Positions 55,869 to 64,000 of a stretch of 64,000 bases of DNA are shown here, piece by piece. Both the position numbers and the translations under genes were made by a program. How positions within the stretch are numbered: position 1 is the first letter of the stretch; each line of letters opens with the position of its first letter. The notes under the pieces were generated by a model. It had not been told where the DNA came from and did no database searches. It saw nothing but the letters and a program-made list of their open reading frames with translations. The DNA is taken from contig NZ_JH584241.1 in the NCBI RefSeq assembly GCF_000241485.1, forward strand, positions 932,185 to 996,184. The letters run 5' to 3'. The DNA is from Sphingomonas sp. PAMC 26605 (GTDB taxonomy: Bacteria > Pseudomonadota > Alphaproteobacteria > Sphingomonadales > Sphingomonadaceae).

Positions 55869-57002
55869 TCATCGGTCGGCGATCACGACCCGGCAGGTAA
55901 TCGGTAGCGCGGTCGGCAAGGGCCGCGCGCGCGAAAAACCGGCGGTCGCGAGCATCGCACATATTTCCCCTGCGGACCGGGGACGGCCCGAGCCCATCGC
56001 CAGCAGATACCACCCGAAATACGCATCCCCGGCGGGTTCGGCGCCGGGGGTCTGTGCCATCGGTTCGGCGATGAGCAAGCGTCCGGCCGGCGGCAGCGCG
56101 GCATGGATCGCGCGCAGCAGCGCAAGCGCAACCGCGTCGTCATGATCGTGCAGCACGCGGACCAAGGTGATCAGATCGTATCCGTGCGGCACCGGATCGC
56201 TCAGAAAGCTGCCGCGATGGACCGTCAGCCGCGCCTCGAGGCCGGCCGCCGCAAAGCGGGCTTGCGCGCGGTCGCCGACCGCGGGGAGGTCGAACAGCGC
56301 CAGCTCGAGCGTGGGCACGCGCGCCGCGACCGACTCGAGAAAGCCGCCCTCGCCGCCACCGATATCGAGCAGGCGCCGATGCCGCGCGAAGCGGTACGCG
56401 TCGAGCGTCTGCGCCGCGACGAGCGGCTGCGACGCCGCCATCAGCTTGGAATATGGCGCGACCGACTCGGCATTGCCAGGGTCCGCCCCACCCGCATAGC
56501 GCCAATAATCGGCCAGCGCCCCGCCCCCGCCGCCGCGCCGCAACAGCGCCACGGGATCGGCCAGATCGGCGTAGAGCAAGGCGTGATGCGCGACCATCTC
56601 GGCGATCCCGCGATTCCCGCGCAGCGCCGCCCCGGCGCTGCCCAGCACCCAGCCGTCGCCGAGTCGCTCGACCAAGTGCAGCGCCGCCGCGGCGCGCAGC
56701 AAGCGCAGCGTGCCCTCTGGCGGGACGTCGATCTGCGCGGCGAGCGCGGCGCAGTCGAGCGGGCCCTGCGCGAGCCGGTCGAGCAACCCGGTCGCGACGC
56801 ACGCGGCGAGCGTCTGCGAATAGACGAACCCCGCGACCAGGTCGAACAGGCCGCGCGCCCGCGCCCGCGCGATCGGACGGGTCAGCCAGCAGCGCGCCGC
56901 GAAACGCTGGAAGCGCGGCGAGGCCAGCCAGCGGTTGCGCCACGCGAGCCGGATCCCCTGCATGGCGGCCGACACGGATTTGCTCGAGAGAGGCTTTGAC
57001 AT
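55869..57002 (-). CDS. crtF: Demethylspheroidene/hydroxyneurosporene O-methyltransferase
   Basis: 377-residue SAM-dependent enzyme that methylates the C-1 hydroxyl of carotenoids. It starts MSKPLSSKSVSAAMQ, has a helical dimerisation domain and the SAM site LLDIGGGEGGFLESVAARVP, then LFDLPAVGDRAQARF and LVRVLHDHDD. It is divergent from crtD with PpsR boxes between, and precedes bchC by 89 bases. Confidence 0.94.
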   Translation of the reverse strand: MSKPLSSKSVSAAMQGIRLAWRNRWLASPRFQRFAARCWLTRPIARARARGLFDLVAGFVYSQTLAACVATGLLDRLAQGPLDCAALAAQIDVPPEGTLRLLRAAAALHLVERLGDGWVLGSAGAALRGNRGIAEMVAHHALLYADLADPVALLRRGGGGGALADYWRYAGGADPGNAESVAPYSKLMAASQPLVAAQTLDAYRFARHRRLLDIGGGEGGFLESVAARVPTLELALFDLPAVGDRAQARFAAAGLEARLTVHRGSFLSDPVPHGYDLITLVRVLHDHDDAVALALLRAIHAALPPAGRLLIAEPMAQTPGAEPAGDAYFGWYLLAMGSGRPRSAGEICAMLATAGFSRARPLPTALPITCRVVIADR

Positions 57003-57045
57003 GTCTTTCACAGTGGACGATGCTCGCTGTCCAGTCGAGTGGACA
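57002..57045. promoter_or_regulatory. Paired PpsR boxes between crtF and crtD
   Basis: TGTCCAGTCGAGTGGACA (57028-57045) is an exact TGT-N12-ACA and an almost perfect palindrome. TGTCTTTCACAGTGGACG (57002-57019) is one base off and touches the crtF start codon. The two are again 8 bases apart and sit between divergent genes, so they could control both. Confidence 0.78.
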
Positions 57046-57067
57046 TCGGCTGGGTGAGGATCGCGAC

Positions 57068-58630
57068 ATGAGCTCGCAGGACACTGTGTTGGTCGTCGGT
57101 GCCGGGATTGGCGGTCTGGCCAGCGCCGCGTTGCTTGCCGCACGCGGCGTGCCCGTCACGGTGGTCGAGGCGGCGGCCGGCCCCGGCGGCAAGATGCGTG
57201 AAATCGTCGCGGGCGGCGTGGCGATCGATGCCGGGCCAACGGTGTTCACGCTGCGCCAGGTGTTCGACGAAATCTTCGCCGACTGCGGCAGCGCGCTCGA
57301 GTCGCATTTGACGCTGACCCCGGCGACGGTGCTGGCGCGCCATGCCTGGGGCGACGATCGCCTCGACCTGTTCGCCGATCCCGCCGCGAGCGAGGCGGCG
57401 ATCGGCGCCTTTGCCGGCGCGCGCGCCGCCGCCGGCTATCGCGCCTTCCGCGCCGAGGCGCGGCGAATCTTCGAGACGCTCGATGCGCCGTTCCTGCGCG
57501 CGCCGCAGACCAATCCGCTCGGGCTGACGTGGCGGATGGGATGGCGCGGCCTGACCGACCTCAACCAGATCCGGCCCTATGAAACCTTATGGTCCGCGCT
57601 CGGCACGCATTTCGACGATCCGCGGCTGCGGCAATTGTTCGGGCGCTATGCGACCTATTGCGGCTCCTCGCCTTTCCTGTGCCCCGCGACGCTGATGCTC
57701 GTCGCGCATGTCGAGGCAGCCGGGGTGTGGCTGATCTCCGGCGGCATGCATGCCCTGGCCAAGGCGCTCGAGGCGCTGGCGCTGCGCCACGGCGCGATCT
57801 TCCGCTATGGCGCGCCAGTGCGCGACATCGTGATCGAGCGCGGCCGTGCGGCCGGCGTGCGACTCGCCTCGGGCGAGCGGATCGACGCCGCCGCGATCGT
57901 CTGCAACGCCGATCCCGCCGCGCTCGCGCACGGTGCGTTCGGCGCGGCGGCGCGCGCCGCGGTCGCGCCGCAGCCGGCGCGCGGCCGCTCGCTTTCGGCG
58001 CTGGTGTGGTGCGCGAACGGCATCGCGCGCGGCTTTCCGTTGGTCCGCCACTCTGTCTTCTTCGCGCGCGACTCGGCCGCCGAATTCGCCGACCTCGCCG
58101 CCGGCCGCGTGGCCGCCGACCCGACCGTCTATGTCTGCGCGCAGGATCGCGACGCCAAGACGGGCGCGGGCGCGGGCGGATCCGAGCGGCTCCAGATCAT
58201 CGTCAACGCCCCCGCCACCGGCGACACCGCCCCCCTGACCCAAGCGGAGATCGAGCAATGCACGCAATCGATGCACGCCACGCTGCAGCGCGCTGGCCTG
58301 ACGCTGGAGCTGCCCGAGGAAGCGACGGTGCTGACGACGCCGAGCGGCTTCAACGGCCTGTTCCCACGGACGGGTGGAGCCCTTTATGGACCGGCCTCGC
58401 ACGGGTGGGCGGCCTCCTTCCGCCGCCCGGGCAGCCGGACGCGGATCCCTGGGCTCTATTGCGCGGGCGGGAGCACCCATCCGGGCGCGGGCGTGCCGAT
58501 GGCGGCCTTGTCCGCCCGGCTAGCCGTCGCCTGCCTGCTCAAGGACCGCGTTTCGACGTCACAGTCGACGCGAACGGCTATGCCTGGTGGTATGTCGACG
58601 CGCTCAGCGCCGATCGTCGCTTCGGCCTGA
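57068..58630 (+). CDS. crtD: 1-hydroxycarotenoid 3,4-desaturase
   Basis: 520-residue phytoene-desaturase-family flavoprotein. The N-terminus MSSQDTVLVVGAGIGGLASA is the FAD site, with GPGGKMREIVAGGVAIDAGPTVFTLRQVFD (shown in part: GGKMREI) and the C-terminal FAD segment YCAGGSTHPGAGVPMAALSA. The CrtC and CrtF neighbours make CrtD a better fit than CrtI. About the last 25 residues after LLKDR are encoded in DNA that also encodes the start of CrtC in another frame. Confidence 0.93.
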   Translation: MSSQDTVLVVGAGIGGLASAALLAARGVPVTVVEAAAGPGGKMREIVAGGVAIDAGPTVFTLRQVFDEIFADCGSALESHLTLTPATVLARHAWGDDRLDLFADPAASEAAIGAFAGARAAAGYRAFRAEARRIFETLDAPFLRAPQTNPLGLTWRMGWRGLTDLNQIRPYETLWSALGTHFDDPRLRQLFGRYATYCGSSPFLCPATLMLVAHVEAAGVWLISGGMHALAKALEALALRHGAIFRYGAPVRDIVIERGRAAGVRLASGERIDAAAIVCNADPAALAHGAFGAAARAAVAPQPARGRSLSALVWCANGIARGFPLVRHSVFFARDSAAEFADLAAGRVAADPTVYVCAQDRDAKTGAGAGGSERLQIIVNAPATGDTAPLTQAEIEQCTQSMHATLQRAGLTLELPEEATVLTTPSGFNGLFPRTGGALYGPASHGWAASFRRPGSRTRIPGLYCAGGSTHPGAGVPMAALSARLAVACLLKDRVSTSQSTRTAMPGGMSTRSAPIVASA

Positions 58631-59463
58631 CGATCATCGCCTTTATCGGCAGCGTCTTCTCGCCGTATTACAAGCTTTCGGGGCGCGGGCGGCCCGACAA
58701 CCATTGCGCAATCAACGTGGCGCTGTGCGGTCCGCGCGGGGGGGCATGGGCGATGACCGAGCGCGGCGAACGCCACGTCCGCCGCGATGCCGACCATTTC
58801 CAGGTCGGCCCGAGCGCGCTCAGCTGGGACGGCGACACGCTGGTGATCGCGATCGACGAACGCTCGGCGCCGCTGCCATCCCGCGTGCGCGGGACGGTGC
58901 GCGTTACCCCGGAACAGATCGGCACGACCGCCTTCGCGCTCGATCCCGCGGCGCGGCACCGCTGGCACCCGGTCGCGCCGCGCGCGCGAGTCGCAGTGGC
59001 GATGACGCATCCCGATCTCGGCTGGTCGGGGCAGGGCTATGTCGATTCGAACTTCGGCGACGAGCCGCTCGAGGCGGGGTTCGACGATTGGCACTGGTCA
59101 CGCGCGCATCTGCGCAACGACGTCGCCGTGCTCTATGAGGGGCGGCGGCGCGGCGGCGATCCGTTCGAGCTCGCGCTCAAATTCGATCGGCAAGGCCGCT
59201 GGCACGATGTCGCGCCGCCACCGCGCGTGTCGCTGCCGCATACCGGCTGGCGTGTCGCGCGCGCGACGCGCGCCGATGCGGACGCGACGCCGCGCGTGAC
59301 GCGGACCTGGATCGACGCGCCCTTCTATGCGCGCTCGGCGCTGTCGACGCGGCTGTTCGGCGAGAGCGTCGATGCGGTGCACGAGAGCCTGTCGCTCGGG
59401 CGCTTCCGCTCACCGATCGTCCAGTCGATGCTCCCCTATCGCATGCCCCGCGCGCTCTGGTGA
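58459..59463 (+). CDS. crtC: Carotenoid 1,2-hydratase (hydroxyneurosporene synthase)
   Basis: Adds water to the carotenoid end group; about 334 residues. The conserved part begins FDVTVDANGYAWWYVDALS (from 58546), then FGLTIIAFIGSVFSPYYKLS, NHCAINVALCGP and GFDDWHWSRAHL, and it ends LPYRMPRALW. No ATG lies in frame before the conserved region: the candidates are TTG at 58459 (used here) and GTG at 58405. Either way the gene overlaps crtD by well over 80 bases in a different frame. Confidence 0.88.
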   Translation: MRGREHPSGRGRADGGLVRPASRRLPAQGPRFDVTVDANGYAWWYVDALSADRRFGLTIIAFIGSVFSPYYKLSGRGRPDNHCAINVALCGPRGGAWAMTERGERHVRRDADHFQVGPSALSWDGDTLVIAIDERSAPLPSRVRGTVRVTPEQIGTTAFALDPAARHRWHPVAPRARVAVAMTHPDLGWSGQGYVDSNFGDEPLEAGFDDWHWSRAHLRNDVAVLYEGRRRGGDPFELALKFDRQGRWHDVAPPPRVSLPHTGWRVARATRADADATPRVTRTWIDAPFYARSALSTRLFGESVDAVHESLSLGRFRSPIVQSMLPYRMPRALW

Positions 59464-59601
59464 CTCGTCGGAAGGCGCGGCCTTTGCGGCCCGATCGCGC
59501 GCGATCTCGCGATTGATCGAGACGAGCTGCCAGATCACGAACAGGATCGTCGGCACCCCGACGATCGCCATGTCGAGCAAGGCGAAATAGCTATTCGGCA
59601 T
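59410..59601 (-). CDS. Small single-helix membrane protein after bchO
   Basis: 63-residue protein with one hydrophobic segment (LLDMAIVGVPTILFVIWQLV) followed by a basic and then acidic tail. It overlaps the bchO stop by 11 bases, as other coupled genes here do, and its 3' end overlaps the convergent crtC end by about 54 bases. No family was recognised. The helix and the coupling support a real gene at the end of the bchI-bchD-bchO operon; its role is unknown. Confidence 0.65.
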   Translation of the reverse strand: MPNSYFALLDMAIVGVPTILFVIWQLVSINREIARDRAAKAAPSDESPERAGHAIGEHRLDDR

Positions 59602-60472
59602 CGGGCTGCTCCGCGAAATCCCGGATCAAGGCCGCGACCGTATCGGGGCGTTCCTCGTGCGCGAGATGGCCGAGCCCGGCGAGCACCTCCAGCCGGCAGT
59701 CGGGGAGCAAGGCGGCAGCCTGGCGGACCGAGGCGAGCGGGATCGCGGCATCGGCCGCGCCGTGGACGATCAGGCTCGGCCCGCGCATGCGCGGCAGATC
59801 GCGCGCGAGCGAGTCGAGATCCCACTCCGCCATCATCGTGATCGCGCCTGCGACATGGTCGGAGGTCGCGAACAGCCGCCGGTACAGCGCGACGCCGGTC
59901 GGATCGATCGTCGACCCCGTCGCCCGCATGAGGTAGCGCCCGGCATCGCCCGGCCCGCGCGCGAGCCCGGCGACGAGATGCGGCACGAACGGATTGACGA
60001 ACAGCAACCGCGCCAGCCCCGGGAAAAGCGTCGCGGCAAGCCCGGGAAAGGGCAGCAGCGCGGGGCTGAGCCCGACGATGCGCGCCGGCACCGCGATCCC
60101 GTCGAGCACCAGCCGCATCCCGATCGCCGCGCCCGCGGAATGCCCGACGATGAGCGCCGGCTCGAGCGCCAGGCCGTGCAGCAGCTCTCCGACCGCGCGC
60201 GCCATCGCCGGCATCGCCAGCCCGCCGCTGGGGCGCCCTCGCGTGAAGCCATGCCCCGGCAGATCGGGCGCGACCACGGTGAAGTGTTCCGCGAGCAGCG
60301 GCGCGAGATCGCGCCAGCTGTGCGTCGCCGCGCCCGTGCCGTGGAGCAGCAGCAGCACGGGCCCCGCGCCCATCACCTGGACGTGCCAGCGCAGCCGCGC
60401 GGTATCGACGAAGCGGCTCGCGCCGCGATTGGGCCAGTCGCGTCCCTCGACCTCCCAGCGCGGCTGGCTCAT
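59591..60472 (-). CDS. bchO: BchO, magnesium chelatase accessory alpha/beta hydrolase
   Basis: 293-residue alpha/beta-hydrolase-fold protein starting MSQPRWEVEGRDWPNRGASR, the normal BchO start. It has LLLHGTGAATHSWRDLAPLL, the nucleophile position GHSAGAAIG, and GLGHLAHEERPD with the late His. BchO accompanies bchI and bchD in purple bacteria and is assigned to the Mg-chelatase step; its biochemical role is not settled. ATG overlaps the bchD stop. Confidence 0.93.
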   Translation of the reverse strand: MSQPRWEVEGRDWPNRGASRFVDTARLRWHVQVMGAGPVLLLLHGTGAATHSWRDLAPLLAEHFTVVAPDLPGHGFTRGRPSGGLAMPAMARAVGELLHGLALEPALIVGHSAGAAIGMRLVLDGIAVPARIVGLSPALLPFPGLAATLFPGLARLLFVNPFVPHLVAGLARGPGDAGRYLMRATGSTIDPTGVALYRRLFATSDHVAGAITMMAEWDLDSLARDLPRMRGPSLIVHGAADAAIPLASVRQAAALLPDCRLEVLAGLGHLAHEERPDTVAALIRDFAEQPDAE

Positions 60473-62148
60473 GCGGCTTGCGCGGCGGTGACCGCGCGGT
60501 GCATCGCCGCGGCGTCGGCGCGCGGCAACGGCAGATAGCGCGCGCCCATCGCCAGCGCGAGCCGCGCCCCCTCGGGGCGCGGGCGCGGCGCGGTATCGAG
60601 GAAAACCGCGCCGATCCCCGCTTGGCCGATCGCGCGCGCCGCCTGCTCGGCATCGCGCTCGGCGCGCTCGCGCACCGCGCTGCCATCGATCGCGATATTG
60701 CCGCGCCCGTCGGTCAGCACGACAAGAAACGGGGTGCGCCCGCGTGCGCGCGCCGCTTCGGCGAGCGTGCGCGCCGCGTCGAGCCCCGCGGCAAGCGGCG
60801 TTCCCCCGCCGCCCGGCAGATCGGCGAGCGCGCGCCGCGCGCGGGTGAGCGAGCGCGTCGGCGGCAGCAGCACTTCGGCCGCCAACCCGCGAAACGCCAC
60901 CAAGGCGACTTGCGCGCGCTTCACATAGGCCTGCGCGAGCAGCAGCTCGACCGCGCCTTTCGCCTCGGCCAGTCGCGTCGCCGCCGCCGAACCGGAGGCG
61001 TCGACCGCGAAGATCGTCAGCGTCTCCGCGCGCAGTTCGAAGCGGCGGATGCGCAGATCGTCGCGCCGGATCCGGATCGGCCCCGCACCGCGATCGCGCA
61101 GCTTCTGCCACGGCGCGGCCGCGCGCAACGTGTCGATCAGGCTGAGCCGCAGACCGCCGCGCGGAACCCCGGCGCGCGCGCCGAGCGGTCGTCCTCGCAA
61201 GGGGGATTTGCGCCGTTCGCCGGCACCGCGCGCGAACGTGCGCCCGCGCCGCGCCGCGCCTGCCGCGAGCCGTTCGAGCACGTCGCGCGGGAGCGCGGCG
61301 AGCGCTGCCGCGAGGACGAGGTCTTCGGGGGGCTCGGGCGTACCGCGGTCTTCGTCGCCCTGCTCGCCCTCGGGCGGCGGTGGCGGCGACTCGGGCGCGC
61401 TTTCGTCCTGCGGTGGTGCGGGAACACGCGTCGCGCGCGGGGCGAGCACGAGGCGGATCGCGAGGATCAGATCGTCCGCATCCGGCGCATCGCGCCCGGC
61501 CAAGCCCGCCGCCGCGCGCGCCGCGCGCAGCGCGAAGAGCGGTGCCCGCGCCGAATCGACACCGAGCGCTGCCGCTGCCGCCGCAAGGATCGCAAACGGA
61601 TCGAGCGGCTGCGCGTCGCTGCATGGCACGGCCGAGTCAGCGTCGGACGGCGTTGCATCGCTCGGCGCGTGGCAGTCGGACAGATCGATCCGGAACGCCA
61701 GTCGCTCGACCAGGGCCTGCGGCGGCGCTTCCTCCCCGACCCCGTCGTCGAGCGCGACCACCGCGACGCACACCGGCGCATCCTCGATCGCGCGCGCGTC
61801 GAGCACCGCGGTGATCCGCGCCGCGCTCGCTTCGCTGATCCGCTCGGCCATCGGCAGCACGACGATCCCGCCATCTGCCGCGGCGAGCAATCCCCGCTGC
61901 CGCACCGGCCGCCCGAGCGCGAGCGTCGCGCCGAGGTCGAGTCCCCCGAGCAGCGCGTCGTCATCGACATGCGCCGGCACCCGCCGGAGGGGCGCGCCCG
62001 CAGGGAGCGCCGCACGCAGCGACGCGAGCACAGCGTCGCGCATCTCGCCGCCACCGCGCAAAATCATCCCGCCAAGGCCGACCGGATCGATCGCACACAG
62101 GCGCGCCGCAAGCATCGCGTCGTCGAGCGGCGCGCGTCCCGCGCTCAC
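60469..62148 (-). CDS. bchD: Magnesium chelatase subunit D
   Basis: 559-residue subunit starting at GTG (VSAGRAPLDDAMLAARLCAID). It has a degenerate AAA-like N-terminal half without a clear Walker A, a Pro/Glu/Asp-rich linker (PAPPQDESAPESPPPPPEG), and a C-terminal integrin-like VWA domain with the metal-site motif VDASGSAAA. The GTGA overlap with bchI fixes the start. It forms the platform for BchI and acts with BchH. Confidence 0.94.
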   Translation of the reverse strand: MSAGRAPLDDAMLAARLCAIDPVGLGGMILRGGGEMRDAVLASLRAALPAGAPLRRVPAHVDDDALLGGLDLGATLALGRPVRQRGLLAAADGGIVVLPMAERISEASAARITAVLDARAIEDAPVCVAVVALDDGVGEEAPPQALVERLAFRIDLSDCHAPSDATPSDADSAVPCSDAQPLDPFAILAAAAAALGVDSARAPLFALRAARAAAGLAGRDAPDADDLILAIRLVLAPRATRVPAPPQDESAPESPPPPPEGEQGDEDRGTPEPPEDLVLAAALAALPRDVLERLAAGAARRGRTFARGAGERRKSPLRGRPLGARAGVPRGGLRLSLIDTLRAAAPWQKLRDRGAGPIRIRRDDLRIRRFELRAETLTIFAVDASGSAAATRLAEAKGAVELLLAQAYVKRAQVALVAFRGLAAEVLLPPTRSLTRARRALADLPGGGGTPLAAGLDAARTLAEAARARGRTPFLVVLTDGRGNIAIDGSAVRERAERDAEQAARAIGQAGIGAVFLDTAPRPRPEGARLALAMGARYLPLPRADAAAMHRAVTAAQAA

Positions 62149-63122
62149 GCCGCCAGTTCGTCGAGCGCGCGTTCGATCCGCACGGTCGAGCCCGTCTCGT
62201 CGAGCACCCCGCGCCGCAACCGGTGCCGCAGCGCCAGCGGCGCGACTTGCGCAAGCTGCGCCGGCCCGACGACCGCTTCGCCGTCGAGCGCGGCGAGCGC
62301 GCGCGCCGCGCGCATCAGCGTCAGTTCGCCGCGCAAGCCATCGGCGCCGACCGCCATGCACAAGCGCGCCGCCCGCGCGAGCATCGCATCGGGCATGCTC
62401 ACCGTAGCGAGCGCGGCGCGCGCGCGCGCCAGGCGGCGCAGCGTCTTCTTCTCGGCCGCGCGCCACGCCTCGGCGAACGCCGCCGGGGTCCGCTCGAACG
62501 CGTCGCAGCGCTTGAGGATCTCGATCCGCGCGGCCAGATCTTGCGGTGTGCGCACCTCGACCGACAGGCCGAAGCGGTCGAGCAGTTGCGGCCGAAGCTC
62601 GCCCTCTTCGGGATTGCCGCTCCCGACCAGCACGAAGCGCGCCGGATGCCGCACCGACAGCCCCTCGCGTTCGACGACATTCTCGCCCGACGCCGCGACG
62701 TCGAGCAACAGGTCGACGATATGGTCCTCGAGCAGGTTGATCTCGTCGATATAGAGGAAGCCGCCATTGGCGCGCGCGAGCAGCCCCGGCTCGAACGCCT
62801 TGACGCCTGCGCCCAGCGCGCGCTCGAGATCGAGCGCGCCGACGACGCGGTCCTCGGTCGCGCCGAGCGGGAGATCGACGAAGGGGACGGGCACGGTCGC
62901 CTTGCGATCGGGCGGCGGCGCGCCCTCGGGATGGAACCCGGCAAGGGCAGCAGGCATTGGTGGCAGCAAGGCCGCGAGCGCGCGCACCGCGGTGGACTTG
63001 CCGGTGCCACGGTCGCCGAATACCATCACGCCGCCGATCCGCGGATCGATCGCGGCGAGCAGCAGCGCCAGTTTCATCTCGTCCTGGCCGACGATCGCCG
63101 AAAAGGGAAATGCCATGCCCAT
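62145..63122 (-). CDS. bchI: Magnesium chelatase ATPase subunit I
   Basis: 325-residue AAA+ ATPase. MGMAFPFSAIVGQDEMKLALL opens it; Walker A is GDRGTGKST (about 37-45), Walker B is LYIDEINLL, and GSGNPEEGELRPQLLDRFGL contains the sensor and arginine region. An ATG 6 bases downstream is also possible. It is divergent from tspO with a PpsR box between. Confidence 0.96.
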   Translation of the reverse strand: MGMAFPFSAIVGQDEMKLALLLAAIDPRIGGVMVFGDRGTGKSTAVRALAALLPPMPAALAGFHPEGAPPPDRKATVPVPFVDLPLGATEDRVVGALDLERALGAGVKAFEPGLLARANGGFLYIDEINLLEDHIVDLLLDVAASGENVVEREGLSVRHPARFVLVGSGNPEEGELRPQLLDRFGLSVEVRTPQDLAARIEILKRCDAFERTPAAFAEAWRAAEKKTLRRLARARAALATVSMPDAMLARAARLCMAVGADGLRGELTLMRAARALAALDGEAVVGPAQLAQVAPLALRHRLRRGVLDETGSTVRIERALDELAA

Positions 63123-63130
63123 TGCGCCAG

Positions 63131-63148
63131 TGTATCACGCGCTTGACA
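63131..63148. promoter_or_regulatory. PpsR box between bchI and tspO
   Basis: TGTATCACGCGCTTGACA fits TGT-N12-ACA exactly, 8 bases upstream of the bchI ATG and 43 bases before the tspO start. No second 8-base-spaced partner was found, though a TGTCCA half site (minus strand) lies just beside it at 63158-63163. Confidence 0.7.
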
Positions 63149-63191
63149 CTCGGCAAGTGGACAGTGGCCGAAAGGCGAAGGGTATCGCGCG

Positions 63192-63659
63192 ATGAGCCCG
63201 CTGATCGTTTCCGGCGGCTGCGCGATCGTCCTGCTCGTGGCCGGCGGGCTCGCGACGCCGATCGGGTCCTGGTACCACGCGCTGCGCAAGCCTGCCTGGC
63301 AGCCGCCCAACTGGCTGTTCGGGCCGGCCTGGACGGTCATTCTCGGGCTCGCCGCCTGGTCCGCGGCGATCGCGTGGCGCGCCGCGCCCGACGACTCGGC
63401 GCGCCACGCCGTCATCATCCTGTTCGCGGTCAACGCTGCGTGCCATTTCGCGTGGAGCCCGCTGTTCTTCGCGCTGCGCCGGCCCGATTGGGCGCTGGTC
63501 GAGGTCGTCTTCTTATGGGGCTCGCTCGTCGCGCTGCTCGTCGGTCTCTGGCCGATCTCGCCCTTCGCGGCGTTGCTGATCGTGCCCTATTTCCTGTGGG
63601 TCAGTTTCGCCGCCATGCTCAACCTGACGATCGTGCGGCTCAACCGCCCCTTCGGCTGA
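63192..63659 (+). CDS. tspO: TspO/MBR family tryptophan-rich sensory protein (copy 2)
   Basis: 155-residue, five-helix membrane protein. It has TPIGSWYHALRKPAWQPPNW, NAACHFAWSPLFFALRRPDWA and the C-terminal NLTIVRLNRPFG typical of TspO. Because it shares a PpsR-box promoter region with bchI, it is likely part of the photosynthesis regulon, as TspO is in Rhodobacter sphaeroides. It is the right-hand border gene of the cluster; the other copy is near the left border. Confidence 0.9.
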   Translation: MSPLIVSGGCAIVLLVAGGLATPIGSWYHALRKPAWQPPNWLFGPAWTVILGLAAWSAAIAWRAAPDDSARHAVIILFAVNAACHFAWSPLFFALRRPDWALVEVVFLWGSLVALLVGLWPISPFAALLIVPYFLWVSFAAMLNLTIVRLNRPFG

Positions 63660-63681
63660 GATTGTCGGGAACGCCCGAAAG

Positions 63682-63717
63682 GCGTACACTGCAGCGACAA
63701 GAAGAAGGAATGTACGC
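63682..63717. promoter_or_regulatory. Inverted repeat upstream of the DUF2189 gene
   Basis: GCGTACA and TGTACGC are exact complements separated by 22 bases, 20 bases before the next start codon. It could be a protein-binding dyad or a weak hairpin; the spacing argues against a simple terminator. Confidence 0.4.
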
Positions 63718-63737
63718 TTAGGACGAGGACCGAACAG

Positions 63738-64000
63738 ATGACCACCACGCTGCACGCAACCGCTACGCCCGCCCCCGCCGCCGATCTTCCCGAGATCCGG
63801 CGAATAGGCCCGGCGGATTTGAGCTGGGCGCTGGCCGAGGGGTGGAAGGACTTTACCGAGAAGCGCGGCGATCTGATCTTTCTCGGGCTGCTCTATCCCG
63901 TCATCTGCTTCGTCGCGGTCGCGCTTGCGTTCAACGCGCCGCTGCTGCCCTTGCTCTTCCCGCTCGTCGCCGGGCTGTCGATCGCCGGGCCGGCGGTCGC
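63738..64000 (+). CDS. DUF2189-type integral membrane protein (3' end missing)
   Basis: The frame starts at ATG (MTTTLHATATPAPAADLPEI) and runs off the right edge after 87 codons. The segment RRIGPADLSWALAEGWKDFTEKRGDL followed by hydrophobic stretches (IFLGLLYPVICFVAVALAF, LLPLLFPLVAGLSIAGPAV) matches the start of DUF2189 membrane proteins. Function unknown; probably outside the photosynthesis cluster proper. Confidence 0.75.
   Translation, partial: MTTTLHATATPAPAADLPEIRRIGPADLSWALAEGWKDFTEKRGDLIFLGLLYPVICFVAVALAFNAPLLPLLFPLVAGLSIAGPAV

Noticed and set aside
57068-58630. Assignment as phytoene desaturase crtI
   Set aside because: The neighbours crtC and crtF and the divergent PpsR-controlled promoter fit crtD; no crtB is next to it.

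Overview
The window is high-GC DNA from an alphaproteobacterium, most likely a Sphingomonas-like aerobic anoxygenic phototroph. This rests on the TonB-dependent receptor type, the palindromic intergenic repeats, the order of the photosynthesis genes, the oxygen-dependent cyclase AcsF (no bchE here), and a reaction centre with LH1 only (no pucBA here). The genus assignment is inference from sequence character; no search was run.

Region 1 (about 1-22480) is a hexuronate utilisation island. The minus strand carries uxaC, kduI, kduD, kdgK, a type-B carboxylesterase, a large TonB-dependent receptor, an alpha/beta hydrolase and a Gfo/Idh/MocA oxidoreductase that runs off the left edge. The plus strand carries uxaA, a uxuB-type reductase, a 2-keto-4-pentenoate hydratase-like gene, an exuT-type MFS transporter, a 1260-residue secreted LamG protein of unknown activity and a DUF885 protein. 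A LacI-family regulator lies between the two arms. Near-identical 15-bp dyads centred on ACCGGT lie upstream of uxaA/lacI, uxaC, the TonB receptor (two sites) and the hydratase gene, which suggests one local regulon. The enzymes converge on 2-keto-3-deoxygluconate and its kinase.

Region 2 (about 22500-63660) is a photosynthesis gene cluster. From left to right it holds: a PpsR-box-preceded cytochrome c; a minus-strand operon bchG-pucC/lhaA-like-bchP-tspO-small membrane protein; ppsR and ppaA; a plus-strand superoperon bchFNBHLM-lhaA-puhABC-98-residue ORF-acsF-puhE-hemA; the converging minus-strand crtF-bchCXYZ-pufBALMC run followed by a DUF3422 gene; crtDC on the plus strand; bchIDO plus a small membrane protein on the minus strand; and a second tspO. 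Most adjacent genes overlap by ATGA or GTGA. PpsR boxes (TGT-N12-ACA or one-base variants) stand at six promoter regions: cytochrome c, bchG, bchF, bchC, crtD/crtF and bchI/tspO. The products make bacteriochlorophyll a, hydroxylated and methoxylated carotenoids, the reaction centre with its tetrahaem cytochrome, and LH1.

The most unusual feature is in bchB. A short GC-rich hairpin repeat sits in the linker between the catalytic part and the C-terminal domain, and the two parts are in different reading frames. The same kind of hairpin sits in frame near the start of bchY, and larger palindromes separate bchL/bchM, bchY/bchZ, kdgK/kduD and the two converging photosynthesis operons. The right edge holds the start of a DUF2189-type membrane protein. 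No rRNA, tRNA, CRISPR array or insertion sequence was seen, and no stretch longer than 300 bases lacks a gene.
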